Origin: Mangifera indica
Taxonomy: Eukaryota > Streptophyta > Magnoliopsida > Sapindales > Anacardiaceae
NCBI RefSeq assembly: GCF_011075055.1
Contig: NC_058139.1
Coordinates: 15,025,584 to 15,089,583 of the forward strand
Direction of reading: 5' to 3'
DNA length: 64,000 nt
In this document: piece by piece, positions 46,492-58,883 of the stretch
How positions within the stretch are numbered: position 1 is the first letter of the stretch
Layout: each line of letters starts with the position of its first letter
Program-made: the position numbers and the translations under genes
Notes under the pieces: generated by a model
Database searches by the model: none
Seen by the model: only the letters and a program-made list of their open reading frames with translations
What the model was told of the DNA's origin: nothing

Positions 46492-48930
46492 TTGTTTTTA
46501 TATATGTTGTCTAGTGGATAATCTGACTTAGGGTGCATAAGGACTTGTGTTTGAACTTTTGCTTGTGTTGTTATCATCGAAGTAGTAATCAAAACAATGT
46601 AGAAACCCCTTACGTTGCGAATCTAGATCGTGGTACACAGCCGTTTATGGTTCAGTACACGCCTATGTGTCTTTAGTTTAAATAGGAAAGTTTCACAGAT
46701 TTCGTGCTCATTCTAAGGAAACCCATCCACAGTCATGTGGTATGAGACAAACACTCGTGTGTGACTTTTCAAAAGCGAATGCCATAATTAAAATTAGGCA
46801 CATAGGGTGCAACTTATGTACACACCCATGTAGTCAGTAAAAAGACAATTTTACCCCTAGTTCAAGCACAATGAAGGGGAAACAAAAGAAAAAGAAAAGA
46901 ATATAAGACTTTAGTAAAGAAAAACAAGCTAGATGGAATTAGAAAAAGTTACTTAATTATGTGGAAGACAACATGAGACCCTGACCTAGTTAGATCCGAG
47001 TTGAAAATAAAAAAATTTAAGAAAAGTGGTTCACATATAGATAGTAACTAGTTGTGTATATAAGTGGCAAGATAAATGAAAGTGATAGGGTTAGATACCC
47101 AGAGATGCATCATACATTTAGCATCAATGTGCGTAGCCACCTAGTTTATTGAAGTGTGCATGGTAAAAATTGTGGCTTATCAGATATTTCGTCACATGGT
47201 CAGCTGGATGCATCACATTCGTACCCCATGATATATGGCCATTCTAGGATAGTTTAGACAATAGTTTTGATCAAATTAAGTGGTAAGAAAATGGACTAGT
47301 ACTAGATTATTTCCTCGTGTGACTAGGGTGTCCCAGATAGCTAGCCTAATAGGTTATATGACATGTGCGCAAGACACGATAGATAGTGACATGCAAGGTG
47401 TCTTATGCTTTCACTAGGGTATCAATATGTCGATTCTAGCTTAAACCTTAGTAAGCTTGATAGATGGCCTATGTCAGGGTACGAGAGTGCCGAGTTGTGA
47501 CCACATTTTGATTCACAAATGAAACGCTGGGTTTACTAGTTTTATGAATATTCAGGATGCTAAAAGGTTACCAACTTATTAAGTGTTATTATTCACGTGT
47601 TCTTTTTTGTTGTTTTGCAATTAAAGGTAAGTAAAAGGGCATGCAAGAGAGCTAACTATCCAGCGAGCAACTACTCGAGGGTGAGGGCATAATTGTTATT
47701 TTGAGATTATCTATCCATACATGTATTTTGAATATTTTAGTTATGTTTTTAAAATTTATTTATACAAGATAGCTTTTAATTAAGTTTTGAAACTTTTATG
47801 CATTGATGAATTTTCAATAAATGATGTATTTCAGTAATTATTCATATTGCCCCTTTTTACATGCTTGAGAATTTATGATCATGCGTTAAATTACAAAGTT
47901 TTGAATTAAGTAGTCCAATTTTGCATGTCTCTTCAGGTCATATTCCAAGTAAGAGTATGTATCTAAAGAGGGGTATTACATTTATGGTATCAAAACATGA
48001 TTTTCATACCCAAAAAGGTGTAAAGTTTGTTAGTGTATAATAGAGTTAAGTTAGGAAAATAACCCCTCATACAATGTTGACTACTTCTACACCCTTACTA
48101 CTGTAAGTATGATAAACTTGTATTGAGTTAAAGTATTTTATGTGTCTTAATCAAAATTTATTTCATGATGAGAAGATCTTAGAGATTAATCAAGGATGCC
48201 CTAAAGGTCTCTAATTAGGAGAAAAGCTAAGCTGAGGCTTAAAAACAGGTATCCAACTTGTCAATTGTGCCATTGATAAATAGTGAGGCTATCTAATGGA
48301 TAGTAGAGGATATCTAGAGACAAAATAGAGAGGTGTCTGAGAGTGTTGGGCACCCAGTTTATGCCTCATAGAAGCTTAAACAGTTTCTAGTTGTGAAGAT
48401 TCTACCTCAGTAAGATAAAGTAAAGATAGTGAGTGGTAACAGAGGTCAAACTCACCTTATCTACAATCTAGCAGGCAAACACCAACTCTTTGACTTTAGA
48501 GACAGTGTGGTATCAGATGGGTTACTAGTTGAAGAGTGGCTAGAAATAATTAAGTATGTAATAAAGATTTACACCATGACTAATAGGTCGTATGGTAAAC
48601 AGTAAGGCATGTTGGGGAGCCAGTGGTCTAGCAAGTTACTGCATGAAGGTAAAGGTATAATTGTCATTTTGAGATTTTCTATATTTTAGTTATGTTTTTA
48701 AGATTTATTTATGCACGATAACTTTTAATTAAGTTTTCAAACTTTTCATACATTAATGAATTTTCAATAAATGATGTATTTCGGTAATTATTCACATTGC
48801 ACCTTTTTGCATGCTTGAGAATTTATAATCATGCTTTAAATTACAAAGTTTTAAATTAAGTAGTCCAATTATGCACGTTTCTCTGAGTCATATTCTAAGT
48901 AGGGGTATGTATATAGAGAGAGGTGTTACT
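46193..48930 (+). mobile_element. LTR retrotransposon fragment nested in the copia LTR
   Basis: The full LTR is 46193-47980 (TGTAACATCC...GGGTATTACA). It is followed at once by a primer-binding-like 'tggtatcaaaacatga', a ~640 bp interior with no clear domain, and a second LTR piece, 48625-48930, that aligns only with the last ~320 bp of the first. The first ~1.5 kb of the second LTR and almost all the interior are deleted. Flanks agaag and gaaag are not identical. A TA microsatellite lies within the first LTR. Confidence 0.7.
46404..46483. repeat. (AT)~40 microsatellite
   Basis: About 80 bp of uninterrupted AT, inside the LTR at 46193-47980. The apparent minus-strand ORF here (Ile-Tyr run) is an artefact of it. 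Confidence 0.95.
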
Positions 48931-49770
48931 GAAAGAAATATATAACTACTTGAATTTGTGCCCCCTAAGGGATGAAGTAATAGTTTAATTCATGTTAATC
49001 ATTAATGTGTATCAGTTGTCTCAACCTCAAAAGATATTGGTTGACGAAAGGATTGTATTACATATAATTGTGATGTAGTAAAAACTTAAGAGATACCCAC
49101 TAATACTTTGTCATTTGGGTGACCATGATGCTTTGCTAGAGGCCAATCTTGGTCTATGTTTGAATTCTCCTTGAATTCAGACACTACCGACTTGATAGAG
49201 AGTTTATGGGTCATACACATATAAGAGTTGATTCAAACCCAAAGGTGAGAATTATTTAGGGATAATCCTGGTATTTAGGAAAAAGAAAAAAACTGTGAAT
49301 GGACTAGGTTTGTCCAATGGGTTGAAAGGACTTCATTTGTCTATGCCTTGACCAAAATGCACGACCACGCACCTTAATGTGCTAGCACACTTGGTGGTGA
49401 TGGTGTCAGCCATACAAATGCATAACATAGGTAACAATATAAAGAATAAAAACATGGCACAACTAGGCAAAAAATGTCTATTTGTGCAAGCCTTTGGACA
49501 TGTCTGTTGTGCATGTTTACATGCCAACTATGCATGTATGTGTTGAAGGAAGTTTTACATGCTTAAAATTCTAATAAAGCTCAAACACCTACACATATAC
49601 ATGAGGCATAATTATTTGTGTATATTAAAAGATAGCCATCAATCATTCATTCTTTCTCTACTTCCCATGAACATAAGATTGCCTAGTTAGAGAACCTTAG
49701 CAATCTCTTCACCTAATTGCCTTTCTCGTGTTTATGCCCCACGTGAATACCAAGGCACCGCCTCTTAGAG
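48931..49770 (+). repeat. Second half of the split copia 5' LTR
   Basis: It aligns with 54620-55440 of the 3' LTR: 'aaagatattggttgac', 'taagagatacccactaatac', 'gacactacc(g/a)acttgatagagag' and 'gtgttgaa(g/t)gaagtttt' correspond. It continues the LTR begun at 45554. Confidence 0.65.
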
Positions 49771-50490
49771 GTTGGATAATATTTGATCTCAAGCTATATG
49801 AAGTTGGATGAAGTTATCAATGAAAGTATAAATCTAAAACACCCTATGAGTGTTTTTACATGTTTATGATTATTATGTTTAAAACGGGGTATCCAGGTCA
49901 GAGATTTTCAAGCTTGTTTGATTTTTAAATTTTAAATTCCATTGTTCTATTCGTTATTAGTGCCTTGAAGACTACAATGGCATTAGAGGCATCATTTAGC
50001 ATATATTCGCGAAAATTATACTTACTTATTGTTTTAGTTAATTTTATATATTGATTGCATGTAATTAGATTAATTGAGAATGGTTAAAATTTGTAAAGAT
50101 AATTTGTAATCATGTTGTTGCATGATTTGTTGAGTATCATGTGCAATGTAAATTATGTTAAATTATTGAATGATGATTCTTGATTTTTGTTTGAGTTTTG
50201 TTGATATATGTAGGTTTGATTTTGGTTGACTATCATAGGTTTTGTATTATTACATGAAATTGCCTTTGAGTTGTGCTATTTGCATGATTCGAGGGTTGCT
50301 ATCAGAGTGAGTGTGGTTTATGTCTCATATTCCTTCACCCTAGTGATTGGCCTGTCAAAAACTAGGAGGTTTTCTGGATTTCTATCACTGGAAAACCAAG
50401 AAAGCCATGATTAGAGAATTAAAGCACAAAACATGGTTAGACCAATTTTTGGTCCAACTATGACTTTTTGATAGTGCTTGGCACCATATG
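49771..50490. other. Copia leader/unassigned DNA
   Basis: The first ~80 bp ('gttggataatatttgatc...') aligns with the leader after the LTR near 24360. The remainder shows no motif on either strand. Confidence 0.35.
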
Positions 50491-50739
50491 TGTAACATCC
50501 CTGGTCAAATAACCTGGCCCACCATCAAGATATTATCCACTTTGGACATACAGTCCATCATAGTTTTGCTTCTGGGCTTTGCAACCCAAAATGCATCTTG
50601 ACAGTTTAAAGAGCTCACAGACTATTTAACCAGTCAAATTTCTCACCTCAAACCGATGTGAGATATATAGACAGAGTATAGACAAACCCAACATCTCTCA
50701 CATGCTTTGTCGATGTGGGATTTGCCTAAGGGTATCACA
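50491..50739 (+). mobile_element. Solo LTR (249 bp, TRIM-like) with perfect TSD
   Basis: TG...CA ends (TGTAACATCC...GGTATCACA) are flanked by identical 5 bp ATATG at 50486-50490 and 50740-50744. The 249 bp length and the 'ccgatgtgagat' and 'cgatgtgggat' words are typical of small plant TRIM LTRs. Only one LTR is present, so the element recombined to a solo LTR. Confidence 0.8.
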
Positions 50740-50744
50740 ATATG

Positions 50745-52079
50745 CTTTACAAGACTAGACTAATTTTTGTCTAGCTATGATCTATCCTTGGTGCTAGCCA
50801 CCTTGGTTTTTTCCAACCATGCTCAAATTGTGACCACAACTATGTAACATTCCAAAATTTTGGTAAATTTCAAATGCATGGTTGGACATCATCCTTGTGT
50901 GCCTGACAAAATTGAAATTTTTGGTTTTGTTTTGTTTTGTCGAATTTAGACTAAATTGAGATTTTCTTGAGTTTTGGGGTTTGTTACAATTTTGCAAAAT
51001 TTTAAGGACCAAAATTTAGTTTGACACTTGGGATAATAATAATTTTATTTTTAATTGATATGTATATGTATAGATGTATGTATGTATGGTGCCCAATACA
51101 TAATCAAAGACCCTTTGTGGATATTTTTTTATTTTTTTTTATGTTACAATTCTTAAATAGGGTATACACGCCTTATTTTTATCTTTTTTCTTCTTTTAGA
51201 TTATGAAGGTTTATTTTCTTAAAATTTTGTAACTAGGAAATAAAGTCATACAATAATTGAAGACTGGAGATAAAAGGACAAACATAAAAAATTGAAAATA
51301 AAGATTCATTTAGGTTGACCAGTCAAACTCTTCTTGGCTTGAGGGGCTTGACATTAGTTATGGATGTGTGCTAGCATATTTTTATTTTACATTGTAGAAT
51401 GTATGTGTGGGTTTTGTTTTGCAAATATAACCTATATGCGACTTAAAATCTGATGAGACTAATTAATAAAATTTTCAATTTAATTTTAAGTCTAAGATTT
51501 AATTAGTGTCTTCCAGTATAACGTACTAATTAAGCCCTCATTTATTGGAACCTTGTTTGTCAAAGTGTAGGGTACACTTTCTACTAGGTGGAAAATTAGG
51601 AGTTATTTATATTGGATCCGACTTAACAAATGTATTTTGTTTGTTTGCTAAAGTGAAAGTGAAGTATATTAGAGTCATGAGTATAGAATGCATTTTGTCA
51701 AAGCTAAGAGATATGAAGCATCCACCTTATTGATACTGAGAGTCACATTTAAGGTTACATGATTTGTTGGGGTAACACCTGACTTGAGATCATGAGCTTT
51801 TGGTGATTAATTTCAAATTTACCTATTTGATTAATTCAAACTTATTTGCCAAAGTAAAGAGAAAAATTAATGCAATAGGGTTTTAGTCCACTAAGAAGTT
51901 TACCAAAACTTCTCAAGTATAATAGTAAGGGTTATTGGCCTAAGGAAAATAATAAGAGTATTTTAATTATTAGGTCTGTAATTAAAATAAATATTAAAAA
52001 TTAAAAATAAAATTGCTAATTCTTTTATCCATAAATTATAGATTGTAAAATCACTATGTCAAACCTAACGTATCGATTA
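50745..52079. other. Unassigned interior/intergenic DNA
   Basis: AT-rich with only short open frames, for example 51545-51733 (62 codons), which show no recognisable domain. Confidence 0.3.
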
Positions 52080-53930
52080 ATTCTCAAAAAAGAAAATAGG
52101 CTCACTAGAAGCAACTTTACTGATTGATACACAAAATTTTGACTTATTTTGGGTCAAGAGAAAAGGTTGTACATCTTGAGGGGTCATTGCTCCCTAAGCC
52201 TAGTCTTGATGCCACATGGGAGCAAAATGATACTTTTAATAAGTATCTTGCTGACTCTATGGAAGTTTATTATCTCATGCTGACTTTCATGTCACTTGAG
52301 CTTCAAAAACAACATGAGGAATTGGATGTACAATCCATACTTACATACCTTCGAGAGTTATATGACAGTCGTGCAAGGGCTGAATAATATGAGGTGTCAA
52401 GTGCACTCATTGATTACGAACTCTATAAGGGAGGATAAGTTAGCCTTTCTGTGGTCAAAATGATTGGCTACATTAAACAGTTAGGGAGCTTGGCCTTTAT
52501 CATGGATGATGAGCTTACCATTGATCTGGTGTCGTAATCTTTCCTTAAATTGTGAGCTAATTTCATTATAAATCTTAACTTGAACAAAAAGGAGAAAACC
52601 TTTTAAGAGTTGTTGTATATGTTCGGGCAAGCTGAACAAGAAGTATAAAAGGTAGCTTTGACTAATTTACTATTGGTTAAAGCCTAAGCATCAAAAGTCA
52701 TGGCCAATGACAAAAACAAGGCCAAGGCTAAGCCCAAGCCCACAACGAAAAAATAACCTAATACTGTTACGTAGCTACAAGTGGTGCAAGGAAATGAAAG
52801 GTTGTCTGTTTCTACTGTGACAAGTTAAATAACTTGAGAAGATATTACAAGGTCTTTCTAGAGAACAAGAAGAAGAAGACAGTTGAAGCCTTTACTTCAG
52901 ACATGTTTGTCATTGAGACAAACTATTCTCCTTGTTCATCTTAGGTTGTAGACACAAGATGTGGTTCTTATATTTGTTCTTATATGCAAGGACTACACTA
53001 TAGTAGATTGTCGCCAAAGGAAATGCTGACCAACATGTTGGAAATAAAGCATTGACTAGATTCTATATAGACAAAACACGTATATAGACAAAGTATAAGT
53101 CAAAGCACGTATATAGACAAAGTATTGACTAGATTCAATATGGAAAAATCTAAGAAAGGATTTTTACCCATGTCCTATGGTCTATATCTTTTAGAAGACA
53201 TGTATCCCAATCCATAATTTGAGAAAGATAAGATAAGTGAGATCTTATATACCTCAACTATAGGGTCAATCATATATGTCATATTATGTATAAGGATTGA
53301 CGTCTCATACACCTTGTAGTAGATATCAATTTGATCCAGGCGAAAAATACTATGTGACTATCAAGAATATCCTATAGTACTTGAAAAGGACTAAGGATGC
53401 ATTCTTGGTTGATAAAAGGAATTTTGAACTTACTGTAAGAGGCTACAGTAATATTAGTTTCTAAGTAATCGAGATTATTATAAATCCTCTTCAGGGTTTG
53501 TGTTTCATTTAAATGGTAGGGTAGTTAGCTAGACTAGCTTCAAGTAAAGTACAATGGTTGTACCTATAATAGAGTTTGAGTGTATTGCCCTTTCAAAAGC
53601 AGTAAAAGAAGATATATAGATCAAGAAGTTCATAATTGAACTTGGAGTGGTTTTACGTATCATTGAGCTGATTGAGCTTCATTGCGACAATAATGATGCA
53701 ATTGCTTAAGCAAAGGAGTCGCAGTCTCATCAGAGGTCTAAACACATACTCAAACAACATCATTTGATTCAAGAGATTATTAAATTAGGTAACATACAGA
53801 TAACAAGAATTGATACAGATAACAATTTGGTTGACTCACTAATAAAGCTTTTGTCACAACAAAAGCATGATAAACATATAGTTAAGCTCGACATTAGTTA
53901 TATAACTAATTGGCTATAATGCAAATGGGA
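52080..53930 (+). pseudogene. Ty1/copia gag-protease remnant fused to RT/RNase H end
   Basis: Gag: the open stretch 52124-52387 has 'LEGSLLPKPSLDAT' and 'LELQKQHEELDVQSILTYLREL', the copia gag (UBN2) pattern, continuing in other frames to about 52640. A damaged zinc knuckle ('VCFYCDKLNNLRRYY', 52794-52850) and protease start ('VVDTRCGSYICSYMQGL', with the active-site DTG reading DTR) follow. At about 53140 the sequence jumps to late RT ('MSYGLYLLEDM') and RNase H ('SKAVKEDI', 'LHCDNNDAIA', 'RSKHILKQHHLIQEII') to 53900. Integrase and most of RT are deleted. Confidence 0.85.
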
Positions 53931-53933
53931 GAA

Positions 53934-55450
53934 TATTACGGTAAATGCCTTAGACCCAATTGAGTTTGGCATTGTGGATGTAATATTATATTAATCATTA
54001 ATAAAAGGATTGATTGTTATTCAATTTATGTGTTGACTATTTACATGATTGCATGGATAACATATCCTTAAAATAGTAGAACTATGATAAAAGGATCAGA
54101 TAACTGATCGTGAGAACCTTATGTACATATTAAGTGGTCATTCTAAAAACGTCTATAATCCTGACATTGTAATGAATAAGGGCATGTGCAATGATGATAA
54201 GATTATCATAGTATTGAGTGACCCATCAAAAATGGCAACAATTCTTACATGTCAAAGCTATTGTAGACAGTTTGATATAAAACACGGGTGACCGTTATAG
54301 ACGTGTTCATTAGATTGACTCATCTAAAGGATATCCATTTAGATGGTTGCTTAGTGTTTATAAAATAAATCTTCTGAGCACCACAGGTGTATGTGATTTT
54401 TTAACTTGAGATCGTCAGACTATCTCGTATAAGGATCGATATAGTTTGACACTATCTAACTGTTGCTATAATTGGGGTAACTATAAAGATATTAATCAGC
54501 CATATTATGAGATACATAACGGTTATGGTTGATCAATAAAAGATTCGTCACTCCTAAGTACAAAAGAAGATATCTCACAAGAGAATGCTGAAAAACATCT
54601 GTGATTGCTTGAATCTGTGGCCATAGTCAGATGAGGTAATAGCCCATAATCCATATTAGGTATTGATGTGTATCAGTTTATACTGAGGAACTACTAAGAT
54701 AAACACATCTCTATATGTTAACCTTGAAAGATATTGGTTGACCAAATGATTAAATTGCATGTAACTATGATATTGTAAAAGTTTAAGAGATATCCATTAG
54801 CACTTCATCGTCTAGGTGGTTATAATGCTTTACTAAAGGCTAATCTTAGTTTATGTTTGAATTCTTCTTCAATTTAGACACTACCAGCTTGATAGAGAGC
54901 TTATGGGTCACATGCATATAGAGGTTGATTTGAACCTAAAAGCAAGAATTATTTGGGAATAATCCTAGCGTTTAGGAAAGAAAGAAATACTAAAAATGGA
55001 TTGGGTTTGCCTAATGGGTTAAAAGGACTCGGTTTGTCTATGTCTTGACAAAAATGCAATACCATGGATTTTAATGTGCTAACGCACTTGGTGTTGATGG
55101 TATCGGCCATGCAAATGTCTGGCACAACTAGCACCATGAAGAAAAAAGGCATGGCACAACTGGACAAAAAGATATCCACCAGTGCAAGCCTTGAAACATG
55201 CTGGTTGTGCATGTTGGCTTGTAGTCATGCATGTATGTGTTGAATGAAGTTTTGCATGCTTAAAATTCTAATAAAGTTCGAACACCTACACATATATATA
55301 AGGCATTACTATTCACATATATTAAAAGATAAGAAAAGAGTGAAAAGCTAGCCACTGATCACTCATTCTTTCTTTCTTTCGCATGACATATGATTGTCCA
55401 ATCAGAGAGCCTTAACAACTTCTTCACTTGGATTGCCTCTTTCATGTTCG
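53934..55450 (+). repeat. Ty1/copia 3' LTR
   Basis: It starts right after the polypurine tract and aligns with 45554-46192 and 48931-49770, and in reverse complement with 24350-25903. The right boundary is set where similarity to the split LTR fades and is uncertain. Confidence 0.65.
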
Positions 55451-55599
55451 TGCTTGTTTTTATTTGGGTCTTTTATCTCGTCTTCTTGTCCTTGCTTGTT
55501 TTTTCTTAGGTTATGTATTGTTCTTTTAATCTTGGGGTCAAAATCCAATCCTTTTTTCACCTTCGATCCGGTTATGCACTAAGCCAAGCCTTCAGGAAA

Positions 55600-56574
55600 A
55601 GAGTAAGAATAATCAGTTTTGTAAAAAGAAAGATTCCTTAGTCTATCAAGACTTTGAATTGTATTAGTATTAATTTTAAAGCCAACTCCTAGCAATAAAA
55701 CCAAAAACTTGTTGCGTCTTACTCGCAAGTGTACTATTCATCAAGTAATATAATAAATATCGATCCCACATTGATTAAGAAACTAACTATTAATTTATTT
55801 TAAAGCTTGTATTAGCTAAGGAGATCGTAATAAAAGATTATGATACGTGTAAATGTGACTATCACTAATATTAAAACTGTTTAAACTAATACGCAACTAA
55901 AACTATAAACGAAATATGATTAAAACACTATTACTTAGGTTTGCTGATAACCTTCACACAGATTTATAGTTTTTTTGATAAAAATGCTAAAGTAATCATG
56001 ATATATTATTGGTTGGATATCCTATATTAACCTAGTTCCCCTTGCGAGGTTAACTAAGTGTACAGATATTAAACGAGTCTATACTTTTTTGATTACTCGG
56101 ATAATAACCACCTATTATGTTTTGTGATTCCAATTACTCCACAAAGATTTGACCTATCTTTAGTATCAGTTTCCTAAGTTCAATGAATGCATGTAATAAC
56201 CCAAATTCTACCTTTTAATAGTCTACATGAGTCTATTAACATGTGCAAAGACGTACACTAATCTTTATCATAAGCAAGAAATAACCATTCACTAAATCAA
56301 AACATAACGATTTATAAAAATATAGAATAATATACTATAGACTTATAGGGATTATAGATTCTATTTATTTCCTATAATAAAAGAAAATTAGTCACTCATA
56401 CTAAAAACAAATGTGCAATACAAAATATATAATGTCATTGTACTCGGAGTAAAAAGATGAAAAAATTATACATAGATGTGTATACATGTTTCGAATGTCT
56501 AGTTGTCACTATTGCTTGTTATCATGCACTAAGATTTGTACACTTGATGGCTCACAAAATACAAATAGTGAGTT
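55600..56574 (+). repeat. Ty3/gypsy Tat-like LTR remnant
   Basis: It contains 'cgcaagtgtactattcatca' with 'agtaatataataaatatcga' and 'tcccacattgattaag', a pattern characteristic of plant gypsy Tat/Athila LTRs (cgcaagtgca...tcaagtaata...gatcccacaggga). It is interrupted at 56575 by a solo LTR and probably continues at 58011-58560. Confidence 0.5.
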
Positions 56575-58010
56575 TGTTGACTCAAAGAGTTATTATACTC
56601 TTAATTTAATGATAACAAACTAATATGTCTGTAAGTATATTGACTAATGACTTTACTTGAGTATAAATTTAGATTACAAATTACACGTAAAGGAATTTCA
56701 AGATGGAAATGAAAGACAAGACTTAAATGAAGAATTTTTGAATATTTAAAGAAAAACTCAAGTTTAGATAGATATGTTTGTGATTTTGAAGCCTTTGTTT
56801 TTATTAGAATATTTATTTGCATGTGAAAGCTCACTCAAAGACTTATTTTCATATCTTTCACATTTTGAGTTAAAATGTTGTTTTTCAAACTTATTGGGTT
56901 AAGTCAAATTTTTATCAAAGTTTATTAACTCATTTAAAATAATGAAGTTTGGTGAATTACATTTTCATATCTCAAAATTGATTTTGAAAGAATTTTCAAA
57001 AATCAGTTAACTTGTCACTTTTCAAAGGTTTAGGGGGCAAAATTTTTTTCAAAAATTTAGGAGGTAAAATGTAATAAAATTTGGTTGACCAAACTTGACC
57101 AGCCAAATTCTTTGATGGCAACTACCAAATTATTTAGAAGCCATGCATTTTGGCTTTCAAAAATTTGGTTGACCAAATTTATTCTAGTCAATCAAATTTT
57201 ATTTTGAATTTTCTAACAGCTAGTGCCACGTAAACACCACAGAAGTTTCACGTCACATTCGATTGATCGAATTACATCTAATCAACTGAATTTTACATTT
57301 TTCAAAAAATTAAAATGGCTAGTTTTTGTGTACAATGGTAACTTTCCTCATTTTCTCCTATATAAACCCAATCAAATCCATTTAGGGGAGACTTTTGCCA
57401 CTAAGAATTTTCATATATTTGAGAGCAAATCAATTTTGAGCTATTCATTATAAATTCTCTTCTTTATTTAATATCCTTGCTTACACACTTTTTGATTTCA
57501 TATGCATTGGGTTGTAATAAGCTTAAATTTTAATGTACACTCTTTGAGAGAGATTATACTTTGAATTCATACAAAAATTCGCACTATAAAAGAGTGAGGT
57601 TCACTCTTGAAGAAATTAGAAAATCTTTAGTGAGAAAAATTGAGTTCTAGTACTTGTAGAGGTTAATAGCACCTTGAAAACTATTTTTGTTGTGAAGGAA
57701 AGCTTGGTTGGGATTTTGTTAGCTAAGAATTAGTGGAATACTCCAAAGGAGATAGCTTGGAGGAGTGGACATAGGTCAAGTTGTGTCGAATCACTTATAT
57801 CACGTGTTTGATTTTCTCATCCCGCAAACTTATATTTTATGTTATGTTATTTTGATTGTGTTGATTATTCAAAATATTTATTGTCATTCTCATAAATTGC
57901 ATTAAAATAGTCAACATTCTTTAAATTAAATAAATTTATTTAATTCTTTAATTTGGTAAAGATTGTTTTAAATTGTCTAATTCACTCCTTTTAGGCTATT
58001 CGATCCTTCA
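56575..58010 (+). mobile_element. Solo LTR, plus orientation (1436 bp)
   Basis: TGTTGACTCAAAGAG at the left and ATCCTTCA at the right give TG...CA ends. The flanking 5 bp are gagtt (56570-56574) and tagtt (58011-58015), matching at 4 of 5. It is inverted relative to a close copy at 58884-60291. A TATA box (CTATATAAA, 57358-57366) sits where an LTR promoter would. No coding domain inside. Confidence 0.8.
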
Positions 58011-58883
58011 TAGTTGTTCAAAGCTTTCATTGTGAATTCTGGAGGAAGAGAGGTAGTTGAGTGACTTTATATATGTTCTTCCTCCTCATAGGATTAGGAT
58101 TGTTTGATTCTTTTCCTGATTTTCTCTAGCGCCAAATTTGCTCCTTTCCTGATTTGTTAATGTCGACATGTCTAGATTTCTTTCCTTTTCCCTCCTTTCA
58201 TGTTTATGTTTCTAATGCGATGAGCAAACCTTTGTGAAATTTTCCCTTTTCATTCTTTTTCTACAACTCTTCCTTGATTTCCACTTTATTTTCCTACGAA
58301 CAAAAACAGAATAATTAAATACAACATTTAGGAATGTTATTACTATTTAATACAATTCTAACTAATTTAATACCAAAATGTAGATTTTTACGCCTTTAGA
58401 CACTTTATATGAACGTATATTTTAGATGCAACAATGATCCAGAAATGAGGTTTTGCGGTGTGTTTGTATAGTTTAATTGAAATTTTAAATTGTTATTTCG
58501 TTGCCTTAAGACCGTTAAATCCCAACATAAAAGCCCTAGGGATTGCAAATTTTTGTCTAGAGTGTCACCTTCATAAAGCTAGATGAGGTGTCTAGTGTTC
58601 TGAAATGCTTCTTACTTATGCTTGGCAAAAAGGATCTTAGTTGGGAGCCAATAGGGTTAGTTGACAGTTAGTTTGTTGCTCTTGTTGAGATTGAAAGTGT
58701 AGAGTAAGAGTATTTCTATGTTCTGTTAATGTGTCCTTGCGATTGTTTCCTTCCTTTTTATCATAATGTATAACACGTCAATAAAATTGTTTGTTAGTTG
58801 AGTAGCATCAGAAAGATCAGTTCAAGCTTTAGGAGTAGTACCTATTTGAGGCTATAGTGAGCTAGCCTTGAAGATGAATTAGC
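58011..58883. repeat. Host DNA between the two inverted solo LTRs, gypsy LTR-like
   Basis: About 870 bp that forms the loop of the palindrome. It includes 'tctctagcgccaaatttg' (primer-binding-like, reversed) and AT-rich LTR-like sequence around 58310-58560. It seems to continue the remnant at 55600-56574. No gene. Confidence 0.4.

Larger units (their letters stand above)
45554..55450 (+). mobile_element. Ty1/copia retrotransposon, deleted, with nested insertions
   Basis: The 5' LTR begins TGTTAAGGTAAGTGCC at 45554, is broken at 46192 by another LTR element and resumes at 48931-~49770. The interior carries gag and a pol remnant (52080-53930) and the 3' LTR starts at 53934 after the tract GCAAATGGGAGAATA. 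Subtracting the 2.74 kb insertion leaves ~7.2 kb. A 249 bp solo LTR (50491-50739) also sits inside. Assigning 45554 and 53934 to the same element follows from orientation and LTR similarity; the 3' end near 55450 is approximate. Confidence 0.6.

Noticed and set aside
46242..46592. Minus-strand ORF of 116 codons with an Ile-Tyr run
   Set aside because: Produced by the (AT)n microsatellite inside an LTR.
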